The position numbers and the translations under genes were made by a program. The notes under the pieces were generated by a model. It worked only from the letters and a program-made list of their open reading frames with translations, ran no database searches and was not told where the DNA came from. A stretch of 64,000 bases of DNA from Agrocybe praecox. Taxonomy: Eukaryota > Basidiomycota > Agaricomycetes > Agaricales > Agrocybaceae. Where the stretch lies: the NCBI GenBank assembly GCA_964017145.1, contig OZ024843.1:115001-179000 (forward strand), written 5' to 3'. Of this stretch, positions 31,915 through 44,700 are shown piece after piece. Every line of letters begins with the position of its first letter. Position 1 is the first letter of the stretch.

Positions 31915-34510
31915 ATGGAGAAGCTTTCAAGTCATTCAGTACAACTCTCTATCGCCAGGAACTCGAACAAGAAACAAAAACATAGGAGGAAGTTCGCATT
32001 ATTGATTTCCTGTTTTATTATATATCCGGTGTTCTACCGGTGTTGTGGGAACTGGACGAGGGAGCCAACAACTAGTCGTACGCCTCTCTGCTTGCAGCCT
32101 CAGCCAGCTGGACATTCCTCGAACTTATCAAAGTTTATCGACGCGCCTAACTTTTGGAACCAGGCCGCAGGAAGATTGGCTGGGGCTGTACGCATCCCAA
32201 CCGTGTGTGTACCGCTGCATCATGACAAGTATACAGAAATGATTCTCACCATTACTTTCCAGGTCGTTCATTTTGAGAGGAGATGTGACTGAGGAGGAAA
32301 AATGGAAACCATTCACGGAGCTGCACGCATATTTAAAGGATACCTTTCCATTGACGTTAGTATTGAATTTTGTATATATATTTTGAGTTAAGAACTAAAA
32401 GTTTTGACGTTTTGAAAAAAGCCATTCAACGTTGGACCTGGACATTATCGGAGGCTATTCACTAGTGTACACGTGGAAAGGATCATCTACGGCAACGAAG
32501 CCTCTTATGTTAACAGCTCATATGGATGTGGTTCCTGCGTAAGTGGTTCGCGTTTAGTTCATTATACTTTTCTTAATACTTTGGCAACAGTCTTACTGCT
32601 CTCGATCGCTGGACGTATCCTCCCTTTTCCGGAACTGTGGATGAAGATTGGGTTTATGGACGCGGTGCAGCAGACTGTAAGAATAACCTCATTGGAGTCA
32701 TGACCTCCATCGAGCATTTAATCGCAAGTAAATGGACACCACATAGAACGATTGGTCAGTTCTCAATTGAATTGACCAAATTCAAGTTCATTTACCACCT
32801 TCTGTTCTCAAGTTCTTGCCTTCGGACAAGATGAAGAGATAGGTGGCCCTCGAGGAGCCAGAAATATTGCAAAACACCTCGAAAATATTTACGGAAAAGA
32901 GGGTATAGAACTGATCGTCGATGAGGGTGGCATGGGAATAAACACCTTGTACGGAACAGAGTTTGCTCTTCCAGGTATTGCGGAGAAGGGATACTTGGTA
33001 GGCGTTACCAATGTTTTGATGGACTAGAAAAAGTATTTAACTGGATCTGAACACAGAATGTTGTCGTGAATGTCGATATGATTGGTGGCCAGTAAGTCAT
33101 GACTCTCTGAGGCGAATCGAACCACCTGACACGACTAAAAGCTCTTCCGTACCCACGGCCCATACATCAATAGGAATACTATCCAACATCGTATCTGCTG
33201 TCGAGTGGGTACCACATATTTGTCCCCCACAACCATAATCATTCATTGAAACATACCCTTCTTCATCCTCAGGGACTCTACCGTGTTCCGTCCCAGAATA
33301 AATACACAAAGCCCAATGTGGGGTTATTTATCATGTCTTGCAGAACATGGCGACGAAAAAAAGGTCCCAACCTGGATCAAAGAAGGCGTTCGTTCCACGA
33401 ATCCCAATATGGATAGCATCGCGGAGAAATTCGCTCGAATGTCACCTGCGAATAGATATCTCGTCCAAACGTCCAAGGCAGCTACCATTTTCAACGCAGG
33501 ATTGAAGGTACATATCTCAGATAAACTTCATTTCCACTTTTATTGATGACCCCGCCAATTTAGAGCAACGCGCTCGCTGAGAATGCTCGAGTCTTGTTTA
33601 ATAGTCGCATCGACATCTTTAGTTCACGTGAGTAGGTTGCATTTCTTCCTCCTTTCGAGCCGAAACGTCATTTTCATTATGAGTGTAGCTTCCGAAGTGC
33701 AGGGAACTTTCCGTGAGCTGATAAAACCAATAGCCGAAAAGTATTCCCTGTTATTCCAAGGAGACTCAGTGTCTTCGGCTCCATCCATCGGCAACATCAC
33801 AATTGAATGGCAAGCTGCGCACAACGCGAGTCCCATATCTCCATTCAACATCCAGTCTCCAGCCTGGGCTATATTTTCGAAAGCCGTACAGGCTTCCTTC
33901 GGGCAAAATGTTATCACGGCGCCGAGTGCAATGACCGGAAACACAGGTTAGATTGTTTAACGTCGAAATCTCCGTCGTTTCTGTCTGGCTAATCACTTTA
34001 TGAAATTGACAACTTCGCAGATACCCGCCACTATGTATGTTTCCCTCCTTCTATTTCTCCGTCCTTGACCATGCTGATCCCCGTTATAATCATAGTGGAA
34101 CCTGTGAGTCAATAAACTGCTTCCGGTAATGGATTATATGCTATCTGCAACATCATTTAGGTCGAAGAACATATACAGATGGAGTCCTGCACGAGTTGGA
34201 ACCAGGTAATGCGTTATTTTCTCTCTGTCGTGTAAATATAGCGCTGATGACTGAGCCTACCGACCACAAGATTGAATATCCACACGGTCGACGAGAAAAT
34301 TAGTAAGTCTAGAGTATATTTACTACTATACTCAGGATAACTAATTTATCACGTCGAACGCAGAGATCCAAACGCACATTGAGGCAATCAGTTTTTACAC
34401 TGGTTTGGAAATTTCGTGTTTCTCATGAACGTCCTAACTTATTGATGATTGGTCGTTTTACAGAACTTATCCTTCAATCTGACGCTATGGCTAACGTTAA
34501 CTATGAGTGA
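31915..34510 (+). CDS. CPS1: M20 family metallocarboxypeptidase, Cps1/Gly-X carboxypeptidase type
   Basis: Sixteen exons join in phase to 562 residues: 31915-32204, 32263-32355, 32422-32538, 32591-32754, 32813-32997, 33057-33091, 33142-33204, 33273-33507, 33564-33627, 33689-33946, 34021-34034, 34096-34103, 34161-34205, 34271-34302, 34364-34402, 34464-34510. A short cytosolic tail and one signal anchor (RKFALLISCFIIYPVFY) precede the peptidase, as in vacuolar Cps1. The two-zinc ligand motifs are all present: LTAHMDVVPA, GRGAADCKNN, FGQDEEIGG, a following DEGG, and NTDTRHYWNL near the end. GGHSSVP marks the lid domain. It should release C-terminal residues from peptides in the vacuole. Exons 11 and 12 are only 14 and 8 nt. 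An upstream in-frame ATG at 31876 would add 13 residues without any feature. Confidence 0.92.
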
Positions 34511-34984
34511 GAGGAAGACTTCTCGATACGACTCGATTTCGGCGAAACCTTCGATGGTTAAATACATGACTTCGTATTTTTTCTTCAAAACACATTATCT
34601 GAGCGCTTATGATCGTTATCCTTACAACTGATTTGTGTTTCCCCACAAGTTTATACTACGCGTATTGTCCCTGACTTGAATATGCGAAGGACGTCTACAA
34701 GTCTATCGTTTAACAATGACGACTCTGCAAGAAAACGGCGATACGACCCTGACCGAGATCGACCTCAGGGATACATGATGTACATATGCATGGCCTGTTC
34801 GCTAATCACACGCTTAGCTAGGATACCTCCAACGTTAAAGCTTAAACCTCTGGGGACCCTGAACCATATTCAGGGCAGTAAATATCTCTTTTTCAACGCG
34901 TGGTCCATGGAATGGAGCGTATACATACAATCAAGAACTCAACTTGAAGCTTTATTGAATGCTCAGGTATATGAAAGTTTAACA
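34511..34984. other. Convergent intergenic region
   Basis: 474 bp lie between the 3' ends of the peptidase (+) and the sugar transporter (-). No gene or clear terminator structure was seen. Confidence 0.6.
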
Positions 34985-36827
34985 TTAACTATCTTCTCGT
35001 TCAGCAGGCTTAGCCTCGATGTCAACGTTCGATTTACTTTCCTCTGGCCCCGAAAGCGTAATTTCAGAGGAAGCTTCAAGATTTGATGATGGGACGTCAA
35101 GAGCAATGGGCTCAGCGACCACAGTCTTCGCTTCGATCCCGTTAGGTTCCTCGACCTTCAAAGGGATATCATGGTCCCCGAATACCTCGCCCAATTGCTC
35201 CAGTGTTTTACCAGCCGTTTCAGGGTATATGAACCACACGACGATACCTGATATCGCGGTGAAGCCCAGAAGAATGAAGTAGTAGCCGCCCTCGAGAGCA
35301 GAAAATAGCGGTGGAGTGATAAATGCGACAACGAAGTTAGAGATCCAGTTGACACTTGTGGAGAGTGCCATTCCTTTTGCACGAGCTCGTAATGGGAAGA
35401 CTTCCGCACCGAGGAGCCAAGGTATAGGTCCCCACCTAGTCGGAGAAAGAAATGTTAATGAAGGAATAGCATGAATGAAGGAAAATCTATTACGTTGCAC
35501 CGAAGATGAAAAGATAAACACAAACGCCTAGTTCAAATATATTTTAGTCAAGAAAGACGGATAGCGAAAAGGCATAATTATCCCACCGGCGAATATACCA
35601 TCTGCAGTTCCCATCCTCGCGTTTCCAAGGGGTAAAGATTCGACATGATATTGAAGTCCACCAATAACTGCCAAAGCAACGACCAATCCAGCGCTACCCC
35701 ATAAAAGGAACGTCCTGCGCCCCCAAGAATCGACAAGAAACATAGTTGGGATGGTACCAGCACAGTATACAATAGCACACGCTCCAGAATAAAGTAACGA
35801 TTGGCTGATATCAAATCCAGCGCGCGTGAGGTTTTCCGGAAGGAAGTACAGAATAGCATTGATCCCATTGAATTGCGCGAACAGCTGACAAGTGATACCA
35901 ACAACAGTACGCCGAGTGTATTGCGAGAATAGCTGGCCCCAAGATGCCTGACCCATTGAATCCTCAAGCAAGATCGCACCCTCTATTGCTGCGTATGATT
36001 CTGAGACAACAGGATCGTATAGGTCGCCGTTTCCGTGAAGGTCCGCCAAGGCTCCGAAACCTTCCCGTTTGAATCCATTTTTGATCAGCCAACGCGGAGA
36101 TTCGGGGAGGAAAAAGGTCCAAATGATCAAAATACACGCGAGGGCTGCTTGTATGATATATGGACCCCTCCAGGAGATCTCGGAAGGCATAGCAAAGAAA
36201 AAGGCGTATCCAACCCAAGCAGAGAGCGCATAGCCTGAATTAAGACATAGGTATTCGATGGAAACGAAGAGACCACGACCGTGACCAGGGGCGATCTCGC
36301 ACTGATAGATGGGGACTGTCATTGACAGCATTCCAACGCCTAATCCTTGTATACAGCGACCAATGATAAGAGCAGCGAGGTTTGGCATGAAGATCTGGAT
36401 GACGGAGGCGATAAGATAGATGATGCCGCCAATCCTGATGGACATTCGACGACCAAGAATATCACAAACATAGGCAGCTGCGATCGATGCTACGAGGGCC
36501 GTGAGATTAAGACATGCGACGACGATAGCTACATATGATAAGAAGGGTTAATCATGGTTTGAGGGTACGCAAATATTTCGACGCACCTTGCAGGAAAACA
36601 TCTACTCCGTCCACACCCGCTTGTACTTGGTTGAGAGTAACGTCCGGCCCATACATTCGCTTAATGAATGACGGTTGCACTTGTGCTGCGGCGATAATGC
36701 CTTGACTGTATCCAAACATGGCATCCCCCAAAGAAGCGAGTGCTGAAGAAGAATAAAGCAACGGCTTTCCGACCATCCATCTAGGATAGCGCACAACATA
36801 TTCCTTTCTTTCGAAGCCGACAGCCAT
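34985..36827 (-). CDS. MFS sugar transporter
   Basis: Four exons (36827-36587, 36528-35587, 35527-35494, 35435-34985) encode 555 residues with the twelve-helix sugar porter pattern. MFGYSQGIIAA is in helix 1, DILGRRMSI in loop 2-3 and GRCIQGLGVGMLS in helix 4. The helix 6 exit carries LPESPRWL. FAQFNGINAILYF is the helix 7 substrate motif, where the first Q of QQxxGxN is F here. WGRR is in loop 8-9, and PETAGKTLEQL ends helix 12. The C-terminal tail (about 60 residues) is acidic and Ser/Glu-rich. It probably imports a hexose or disaccharide across the plasma membrane; the substrate cannot be read from sequence. The 5' end faces the DNA ligase gene across a 540-bp shared upstream region. Confidence 0.94.
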
Positions 36828-37367
36828 TTATAAAATGCAAGAAAGAGGAAATATGGGGGAAGAACGAATGAGAATATAATCTTGCAGGCGTATACATACC
36901 AGGAGGATTGCGTCGCTGACCATCGGTCTGCGACCGCTACCTTAGTTTAGTCTCATAATATTCAGTGAATTTCAATCTTGAAATCTAGGGGGATTGCAAG
37001 TTATCATCTCCCGCAGTAACATAAACAAATGCGGAACTGAAACAAGATATTTACTTACCTCGCCACAGGTACGAAAATAAAATAAAATGCGAGTCAGGAA
37101 CAATGATGGGCGTGTGAGATTGGCGGGGGGCGGGCATCGCCGGACGCAACACCGACGCGAGGGACCAAATTTGCTAATTGGGAATATTTGTACGGCCTTC
37201 TGAAAATAACATCACGATCACTTGATCTGATCTCGGTCCCGAGCCGTGATTCCATGGAAACTCCGGTCGTGTTTGGGCGCTGATTCAATTTTTGACCAAT
37301 ACCCAGCTCTTTTTATACTGCCACACAATCACCTTTTTGCCCCTTTATCTTCAAACCACCATCACCA
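36828..37367. promoter_or_regulatory. Shared upstream region of the sugar transporter and the DNA ligase
   Basis: This 540-bp divergent spacer must hold both promoters. A TATA-like TTTTTATACT lies near 37309-37318, about 50 bp before the ligase ATG. No other site was recognised. Confidence 0.45.
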
Positions 37368-39380
37368 ATGCCACAGGACGAACTTGAAGTTATCGATGGA
37401 ATAAAACCAAGTATTTGGCTGCCAGATGGCGAAGAACGCGAGGTTAGCTCGCAGTCGAGGTAAGAAAGACTTTCGTGACGCTATTGATGCATGATGGCTT
37501 GATTGGTTATCTCTAATATGATCCCTTTACAGTAATTCGGTATACAAAGTTAAAAGGACTATGGACCATTACTATTGGTGAGGCTCTCGATAGTTGCAAA
37601 TTTTCTGACTCTAAGTTGACGAATATTCGCGTAAAGTTCATGTCCGGTAAATGAATAATTAATCCGGACTTTTCATTGACGTATATTCATTACATTAAAT
37701 CTCTTGCACAGGCGTGGCGAAATCAGGTAAAAAAATAATACATTTATATCCTCCTCCGGCTCGTCTGATTGTTATTCGCAGAGAGGTTGTCCAGTTAATG
37801 CGCGAACATGCAAGCATCTTATGACTCTCCTGGGCGACGAGTATGAGGTTGCTCGTCTCAAAATGAAGAATCCCAATGGACCACCACCCAAAGGTGCTAA
37901 GGGTAAGGCAGCTTCAAAGGTGAAAGCCAAACCAGCCCCTAAGCCGGCCGCTGCGAAAACAGCTGCGCAGAAACGTAAAAGGGCCTCAGATGAAGACGAG
38001 GAGGATGAACAAGGCGACGATGATGCGCACAAAGAGACAGGCCCAGCTACAAAGCGAGGGCGAAAGGACAAGGGACCTGCGCAAGAGGAAGAAGACCTGG
38101 AGGAAGCAGAAGAGGATGACGAAGACGTCGTGGTGTCTGGAAAGTCTGTACCTGAATTGCTCCTCGCTAACAAATGGGATATCGAAACAGGACCTGATCC
38201 CACTGGCTGGTGGATCTCAGAAAAGCTGGACGGCGTGCGGTACGTTTCTACCTATCATTCCTGTTGCATTTACAATTAACGCATAATAATTACATAGGAC
38301 CTTTTACGACGGAAAACAATTTTTCAGTCGCTTGGGTAATGCATTCACACCACCTAATTGGTTCCTCGACAGTGCGTCATTCAATCATTTCCAAGTCAAC
38401 GTCTGACCATCTAATTCGCCTCTCTTTGACACGCAGAACTTCCCAAGAATGTCACTCTTGATGGTGAACTCTATGGCGGCCGTGGTGAATTCCAGTCGGC
38501 CGTGTCCATTGTGAAAACCGTCAATTCCGTGCATTGGAAAAATATTACCTTCCAGGTACGTCTTTATTCCCATATCTCTGAGCCTTCAATCGAATTTAAT
38601 TCCGGTTATTCACCTAGATCTTTGACATACCTTCTGAAGGCGAGAAACCCTTCGAAGAAAGATACAAAATCTTGGAAAGTATGTTCGGTAAAGACGGGCC
38701 GCATGCTACCGAACAAATCAGTGTCGTTGAACATGAAGTGGCCAAGGATCGTCAACACGTTCTGGATAGACTCAAAGAGGTAGAAGCATTAGGAGGCGAG
38801 GGACTAATGCTCCGCAAGCCTGCTTCGTAAGTTCGAACTCTCGTCCTCTTGTTTCCGCCGGCTGACTCCCCTTTTAGAACGTACGAAGGTAAACGCTCAG
38901 GAAGTCTCCTCAAAATCAAAACATTCTACGACGCAGAAGCCATCGTGACCGGCCATGCTCCTGGGAAAGGAAGGAATAAAGGCATTGTGGGTGCGCTGAA
39001 ATGTAAAATGCAATCTGGAAAGGTGCGCAAGCGTATCCTGCCACACAGTGCCGTTGCTGACGTACACGCTAATTAACCAATTAACCATACCCGTACTACG
39101 ACTGTGGCGTGCAGCTCTTCAACGTGGGATCGGGTTTAACCGACAAACTGAGAAAGGATCCTCCTAAGATCGGCACGATTATCACCTACCGATTTCAAGA
39201 GCTGACGAAGGATGGGGTACCCCGGTATGTGCCTCATGTACCTCCTAACGAGTTGACAGTGCGACTTATACGGTTTCCTTCGGCAGTTTCCCTTCTTTCA
39301 TCGGCGTCGCCATTGACAAAGACGCCCCCAAAGATGCTGAGATTCCTGAACATCGCAAAGTGGGAATGTCAGCTGCGTAA
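37368..39380 (+). CDS. ATP-dependent DNA ligase with N-terminal SWIM zinc-binding motif
   Basis: Eleven exons join in phase to 456 residues: 37368-37459, 37533-37577, 37637-37646, 37712-37726, 37782-38239, 38298-38371, 38437-38555, 38618-38826, 38878-39022, 39115-39224, 39287-39380. Residues 46-68 form a SWIM-type CxC...CxH motif (CSCPAWRNQ then ARTCKHL). A Lys/Ala- then Asp/Glu-rich linker of about 100 residues, possibly with nuclear localisation signals (KRKR, KRGRK), follows. The ligase core resembles small bacterial/viral ATP-dependent ligases (LigE type): DPTGWWISEKLDGVR with the adenylated Lys, TLDGELYGG, ITFQIFDIP, GGEGLMLRKP and LLKIKTFYDAEAIV, then a compact OB fold ending near the C-terminus. 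It should seal nicked DNA. Two SWIM exons are 10 and 15 nt. It ends 370 bp from the converging aldehyde dehydrogenase gene. Confidence 0.9.
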
Positions 39381-39750
39381 TGTGCACTGCCCACTGTTAA
39401 GTTTGAAATTACATTTAATTTCCTCTTTTAGTTTGTATCATATCTGTATGATATATCTCTTGCCAATTGTAGCTTGTGACCACATATTTATCAACAGCCA
39501 TATCTGTATTTCCAGCTTTTTTTCTTCTGTCGAGTACTGCTCGTCCTATGTAGCTAGTAGCGCCGGCTCGATAGTTCATAGCTCGTGCTTTGTTTAATAA
39601 TAATTTCTGTAGCTGTCTGCACGCATCGTACTCAAAAACACCTTAGCTGAAAATTAAAACAAATCCAGGGTTTCGATTTTACGAGCAACATTCGTATACA
39701 TTCGTTATGATACAACATACAGAATTTAACCGTTGGTGCAATAACTTATA
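39381..39750. other. Convergent intergenic region, ligase/aldehyde dehydrogenase
   Basis: AT-rich 3' flanks of two converging genes. No coding signal was seen. Confidence 0.6.
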
Positions 39751-41751
39751 TTATAAATCAGCAGGAGGATGCGAATCTGGAATTGGAATCTGCAACACGC
39801 TAGAGAAGAATTCCAATGATTCGTTGGTATAAGGAGGATACCTGGCTCCAAAGAATTGTTCCTCCCTGATCAAAGAAAAACCGAAAGGGGTCAGTAACTA
39901 TGAACTCAAAAAGGGGAAAGAAGTGGCAAGCAACACCTACGCAAATGGAATATCAACTACTCCTCGTTCATAGATGAAATTATCGAAGCTGTATTTCAGA
40001 ATCTGACGTCCATCTGAATGCCGGAATCAGCCTCCATAGCAATGAAGTACGGAAATGAGCGCAAATATAGAGAAAGACAACTCACATCCGGATTCGCCGA
40101 CACCTCCGAATGGGAGCTCGTTGACTAGATGTCGGTCGTTGTTAGGAGTCGTAAAGTGACACTGGGAGGCCTACTTACTTCCGACATGCTGGAATACATC
40201 ATTGAAAGAAACCCCTCCGCTTGATGTCCTCGCAACGACTAAAAAAATAGGTTGAATAAGAATAGAATCAATATTTCGTCCGCGTGGGAGGAGATTACCT
40301 CTTTTCTTATTGGATTCGTCGTTAGAAAACATGTACAGAACAAGAGGATGATCCCTACGTCAAGCGTGTGAGCAAGCAGTCACATCAAGAGAATTACAAG
40401 AATAACACCTTTCGTTCAGATAGTCAATAGCTTCGTCGATGTTTTCGACAGCATAAATAGGCAAAATAGGCCCGAAAAGCTCGCTGCGTGCAAAGAATCA
40501 ACGACATATGAGAAATAGAACCAGCATTGGTACGTACTCTTCCAAAACCGCATCATCCTCTTTGAGATCAGTAATGACAGTAGGCTCAAATCCTCTCTTG
40601 CCATCCTCTTCCCACTTTCCACCAAGGACGATCTTGCCATGTGTGCGGCCTATTAGAGACTTCAACCTTTCGAAATGCGCGTCGGAGACAATGCGACTGT
40701 ACGAATTAGACGCAAGTGGTCCGTCAGGGAAGAACGCATTATAATGTTCCTTGAACGCGGCAACCAGACCAGGAACAACCGACTTCTCCGCGAGGAGGTA
40801 ATCAGGTGCGACGCAGATTTGCCCACTGTTATTCATTTTCCCCCATAGGATGCGTTTGGCGGTCAGAGAAAGGTCGGCGGAGGAGTCGACGATGACGGGG
40901 GATTTGCCTCCCAATTCGAGAGTGAGAGGTGTAAGATGCTTCGCGGCAGCTGCTGATATGACCCTGGCGACACGACCATTGCCCGTATAGAAGATATGAT
41001 CCCCTGAGCAGCAAGTTTAGTAACGAAGTATAGGGGGTTGGGCGAACAGAAATGGAAAAACCAAAGCGTACATTTAAGCTCCAAAACCTTCGTGATTTCG
41101 GGTACGCCTCCCAGTACAACTCTGTACGCCCTCGAATCGAGATACTTCGGAATGGTTCGAGCGAGAAAGGCAGAAACGTTTGGGGAGATTTCAGATGGCT
41201 TGATGACTGCACAGCACCCTGCAGAAAGAGCCCCATACAGCGGTTGCATAGCGAGAACGAAAGGATAGTTCCACGGCCTTAAGAATGGCAAGAAGATTAA
41301 TTGACAATGAGCGATAGAGAAATCATAAAGCGACGTACGCGATAATGAGGACGACACCTTTAGGATGCTTCTCTACCTTGGGATTCCAACCTTTCTGCCA
41401 GGCAGCTGTTGGGACAATAACCTCCGGTTCCGTCCATTCTTGGAGCTTATCGGCTGCAATGACACAGCGGTCGATGATAGGGCCAACTTCAGCCATGATG
41501 GATTCCTGCTTGGGTCTTCCCAGGTCGAGACGAATGCATTCTGCGATTTCCTCGACGTTCTCTTTCGACAGACGAGCGAGCTGGAGAAGCTGGTGACGGC
41601 GCCAAGCGAGAGATCTAGTTAATCCCGTCTTAAACGTCTTTCGAAGATCTGCATGAATCTATGGGAACAAAAATTAACAGGATATCAACAAAGACGGGTA
41701 ACGAACGAGGCTTACAGTTTGGATTTCTGGGATGGGGGTATAATCAGCCAT
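39751..41751 (-). CDS. Class 3-type aldehyde dehydrogenase
   Basis: Ten exons (41751-41716, 41658-41339, 41277-41072, 41003-40538, 40483-40409, 40354-40299, 40238-40179, 40124-40086, 40013-39941, 39865-39751) encode 481 residues. NAD-binding text APWNYPFVLAMQPL, AVIKPSEISP and FYTGNGRVAR is followed by the catalytic glutamate in LELGGKSPVIV and the catalytic cysteine in NSGQICVAPDYLL. ELFGPILPI and PFGGVGESGYG close the active site. The PNxSA-style spacing, length near 480 and lack of a targeting peptide fit the ALDH3/fatty aldehyde dehydrogenase group, which oxidises medium to long-chain aldehydes with NAD(P)+. The C-terminus (PPADL) has no evident membrane anchor. Confidence 0.95.
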
Positions 41752-44700
41752 GGTAGCAATGTGGAAAGTCTTGGTGGGCTTGGTGTCTTTTATATTGAGA
41801 TCTGTACGCGCCGGTACATTTGTGTGAGAGTCCGGGTTGGTTGTGTGAATGGAGGACAACAGGCATTGAAAAATGATGATGTCGAATTCCCCAAGTGACA
41901 AAACGTACTCCTTTGGGAGCTTCTTGCTAGGCGAACCAGTGCCCCTGTGACACGCCTCACAGAAATATTCCCACACACTATCATAATGCAAAAAAAGAAC
42001 ATGCAGGAGTTGATTAAACGAGGCCCTTGACCGAATTATGCTCCAAAAATTGAACGAATGAATTTTTATAACAGAAATAATTTATTCAAAAATTCAACAC
42101 CACACCACATATTTGTGAGTGAAACGAAAACTTGAAAGTTGACGAAAACATGGAGTGACCGATTACTAATTATTAATCACTGATCATCAAGGATATTAAT
42201 AGTTGCTTGCCACTAATTATAGTCGACTGAAATGGCTCGTATCTGGTTTCTTCGACTCAGTATGTAGAGGGAAAATATTATAAACCTTTATCACGAATTT
42301 TCAAGAAGTTTTTTGGCCCTCAGGCCAGATTATTTAGCCAGCCCACCTATCACTGTGCAGACTTTCATGACATTTTCTGACGGTGGGCCGTGGCAGCGAC
42401 GCCCGTCGTTCTCTTACTCTTCACGCGACAATAATTCCTCCCAAACAAAGTTTTCTATTTACGGTATGACTGAATGATCTCTTTTCGTGCGATTCGCTCA
42501 CCAAAGCAACTTTTCAGTCTCAACGAAAATAGCGGAGATGTATGATATCCCGACATAGAAGGCCTTTTCTCAAATGTAAATTTCCCAAATGAGTTCAGTG
42601 TTTTGGGGGACTAATCGGGTTATCCTATGTAGGTCTGACACGCTTTCATCCGTCTATAAGGTAGCCCAGGAGCCGTCGCTTCTAATTGAAGGGAGATGCT
42701 GGTGACGCCAAATCTTACGCCATTGAGATTGGAATACCCCTCTTCGAACCTCGGCCAACCCAAGGGCCACATATCTTTACCAAACGTTAGCTTGTAATGT
42801 TACTTGATCGCTAGTTCGGTATCACATACATGATTGTATACTTAGTTTGGGACATTCCCAATGGTTTTCTGCGTCATCGGACAGCGCACGCTTTCTTTCC
42901 ATCTATTCAAGCATCCGGAATCCATCCTTGGCTTCCCTCGTTCCTTGGTTCTGGTGGTAATGCATGTTATGCATATGGACCGATGGATCTGTGAATGGAC
43001 GATATGTTGCGATGAGGCTTTCAATAAATCATCCCATATTTCTCCTTCCTGCGTTTTTTTCCGTACCATTCCCTAATTTGCATATTTCTTTCTTTCTATT
43101 TCCCAGCGAGCTCAGGTTTTCTTTCTGAGTAATTCTCGTCGCCATAGCCTCCTCCTATTCTTTACCTTCGAACATCTCTCGAATGCCTTTACCCTACTCT
43201 GCTTCTTTGAATCTTGAGCGAATTGAGCCCATGTAAGTTGTTTGTATGTGAGCGACAGGCCATATATAGTAAACACAGCCACTAGAGCCACAATGGTTTC
43301 GCCTTCCCCATTTTCTTTTCTGCTTTGTACGCGACCGCGGTCGTTAAATTTTAACAACATCCAATCTTGCACCAATCCTCCTTGCGTTCAATAATGTGCA
43401 TTGCATTGGAACTCATCTTGCATAGGATTTCCTCCTGAGAGAATTCTGAGAGCGAGGAGAAACCAGGGCCCAGAACGAGGCTCGCTATTGTGTACACCAT
43501 CGGCAAACGTCGGAGCCTCCTCCACAGCAGAAGAGATGCCCACCTGGGAAGAGGCTCTCGCAGGCGTGGATACCTCGTCCACTGAGTGCATTCATGCTAT
43601 AAAATGCCGATATTTTTCGGCAGAAACACGTATCTGGCAGCATTGGGACTGACTATGGGAGTAAAAACGACAAAACGACAATAGAACATACTCTAGGGCA
43701 TTTTTAGCAGGCAAAAAGTGACTGAGGGCAAGAGGTTATAGGCTCATATCCACAACAGAGGTTTGCAAGCATGCAGGATCTATACCTAAGTATCGTCCTG
43801 TGAATTACAATTTTCTTATTACAGGCTTTGGGATGGAATCTGAGAAAATCTTATCAAAGGATAAATATAAACCATCTATATAGGAAGGTCAGCACCCGGG
43901 GCTGGTCATGATAACGGGCAACAACGCAAGCCCCCCTTGGCATTTCGAAGTCTTCTGAGTTCTGAGCAAGGAAATCTAACCAGCGTCGTGCAGGGACTCG
44001 AGAGGCGGACTCGCTCACTCTGAGCCTTAACAAGATGTTCGACAACTCTACAGTACAAACCTACAGAATACGAATTATCTATATCAGATCCCATAACTAA
44101 TAAATCAAAGGCAAACAAACGTGGTACATCAGCAAACTAACACGCTGATAAGTAAATGGTAAGTAAGCGTGAAAGGAATTATGACCTAAATTTGGATGAC
44201 TGACCTCAAACATGTAAAAAATTCCAGCACGTTCGGAACGCCTTAAAAACGGACAACGGAGGGGCGGATAGTAACCAGGACGCAGGTCCTCTACGGGTGG
44301 AAATATTGTCCATCAAAATGGGATGACCCTCCACACCCTCCAGCTACAGATTGAGCTGTATGCGAATCTTGCTTCGCAGCGGCAGCCACTGAGTAGTTCA
44401 AGGTTGATCTATAAGGGTATGCATGAGCGAAACAGAAAAGGCAGAAATGATATTGGAACATATCGCATTGAGACGAAAAAGAAAGGATAGTTGCGGGAGT
44501 CAGGGGGATATCACGAGAAACGTAAAGAGCCCTCAAAGGCAGCGAAAGAAAAAAAAAGGTGGGGGGTGCAAAACGAGAATAACTCAAATCAAGGAAGTGA
44601 TCACTTACCCTTCTTTTTTTTCCCCTTCCAAACGTCCTTATCCCTCCAGCCCGCAACGAGTGTATTCCAGTTTGTCCTCGTTTTTCGTCTACGTGGCGAC

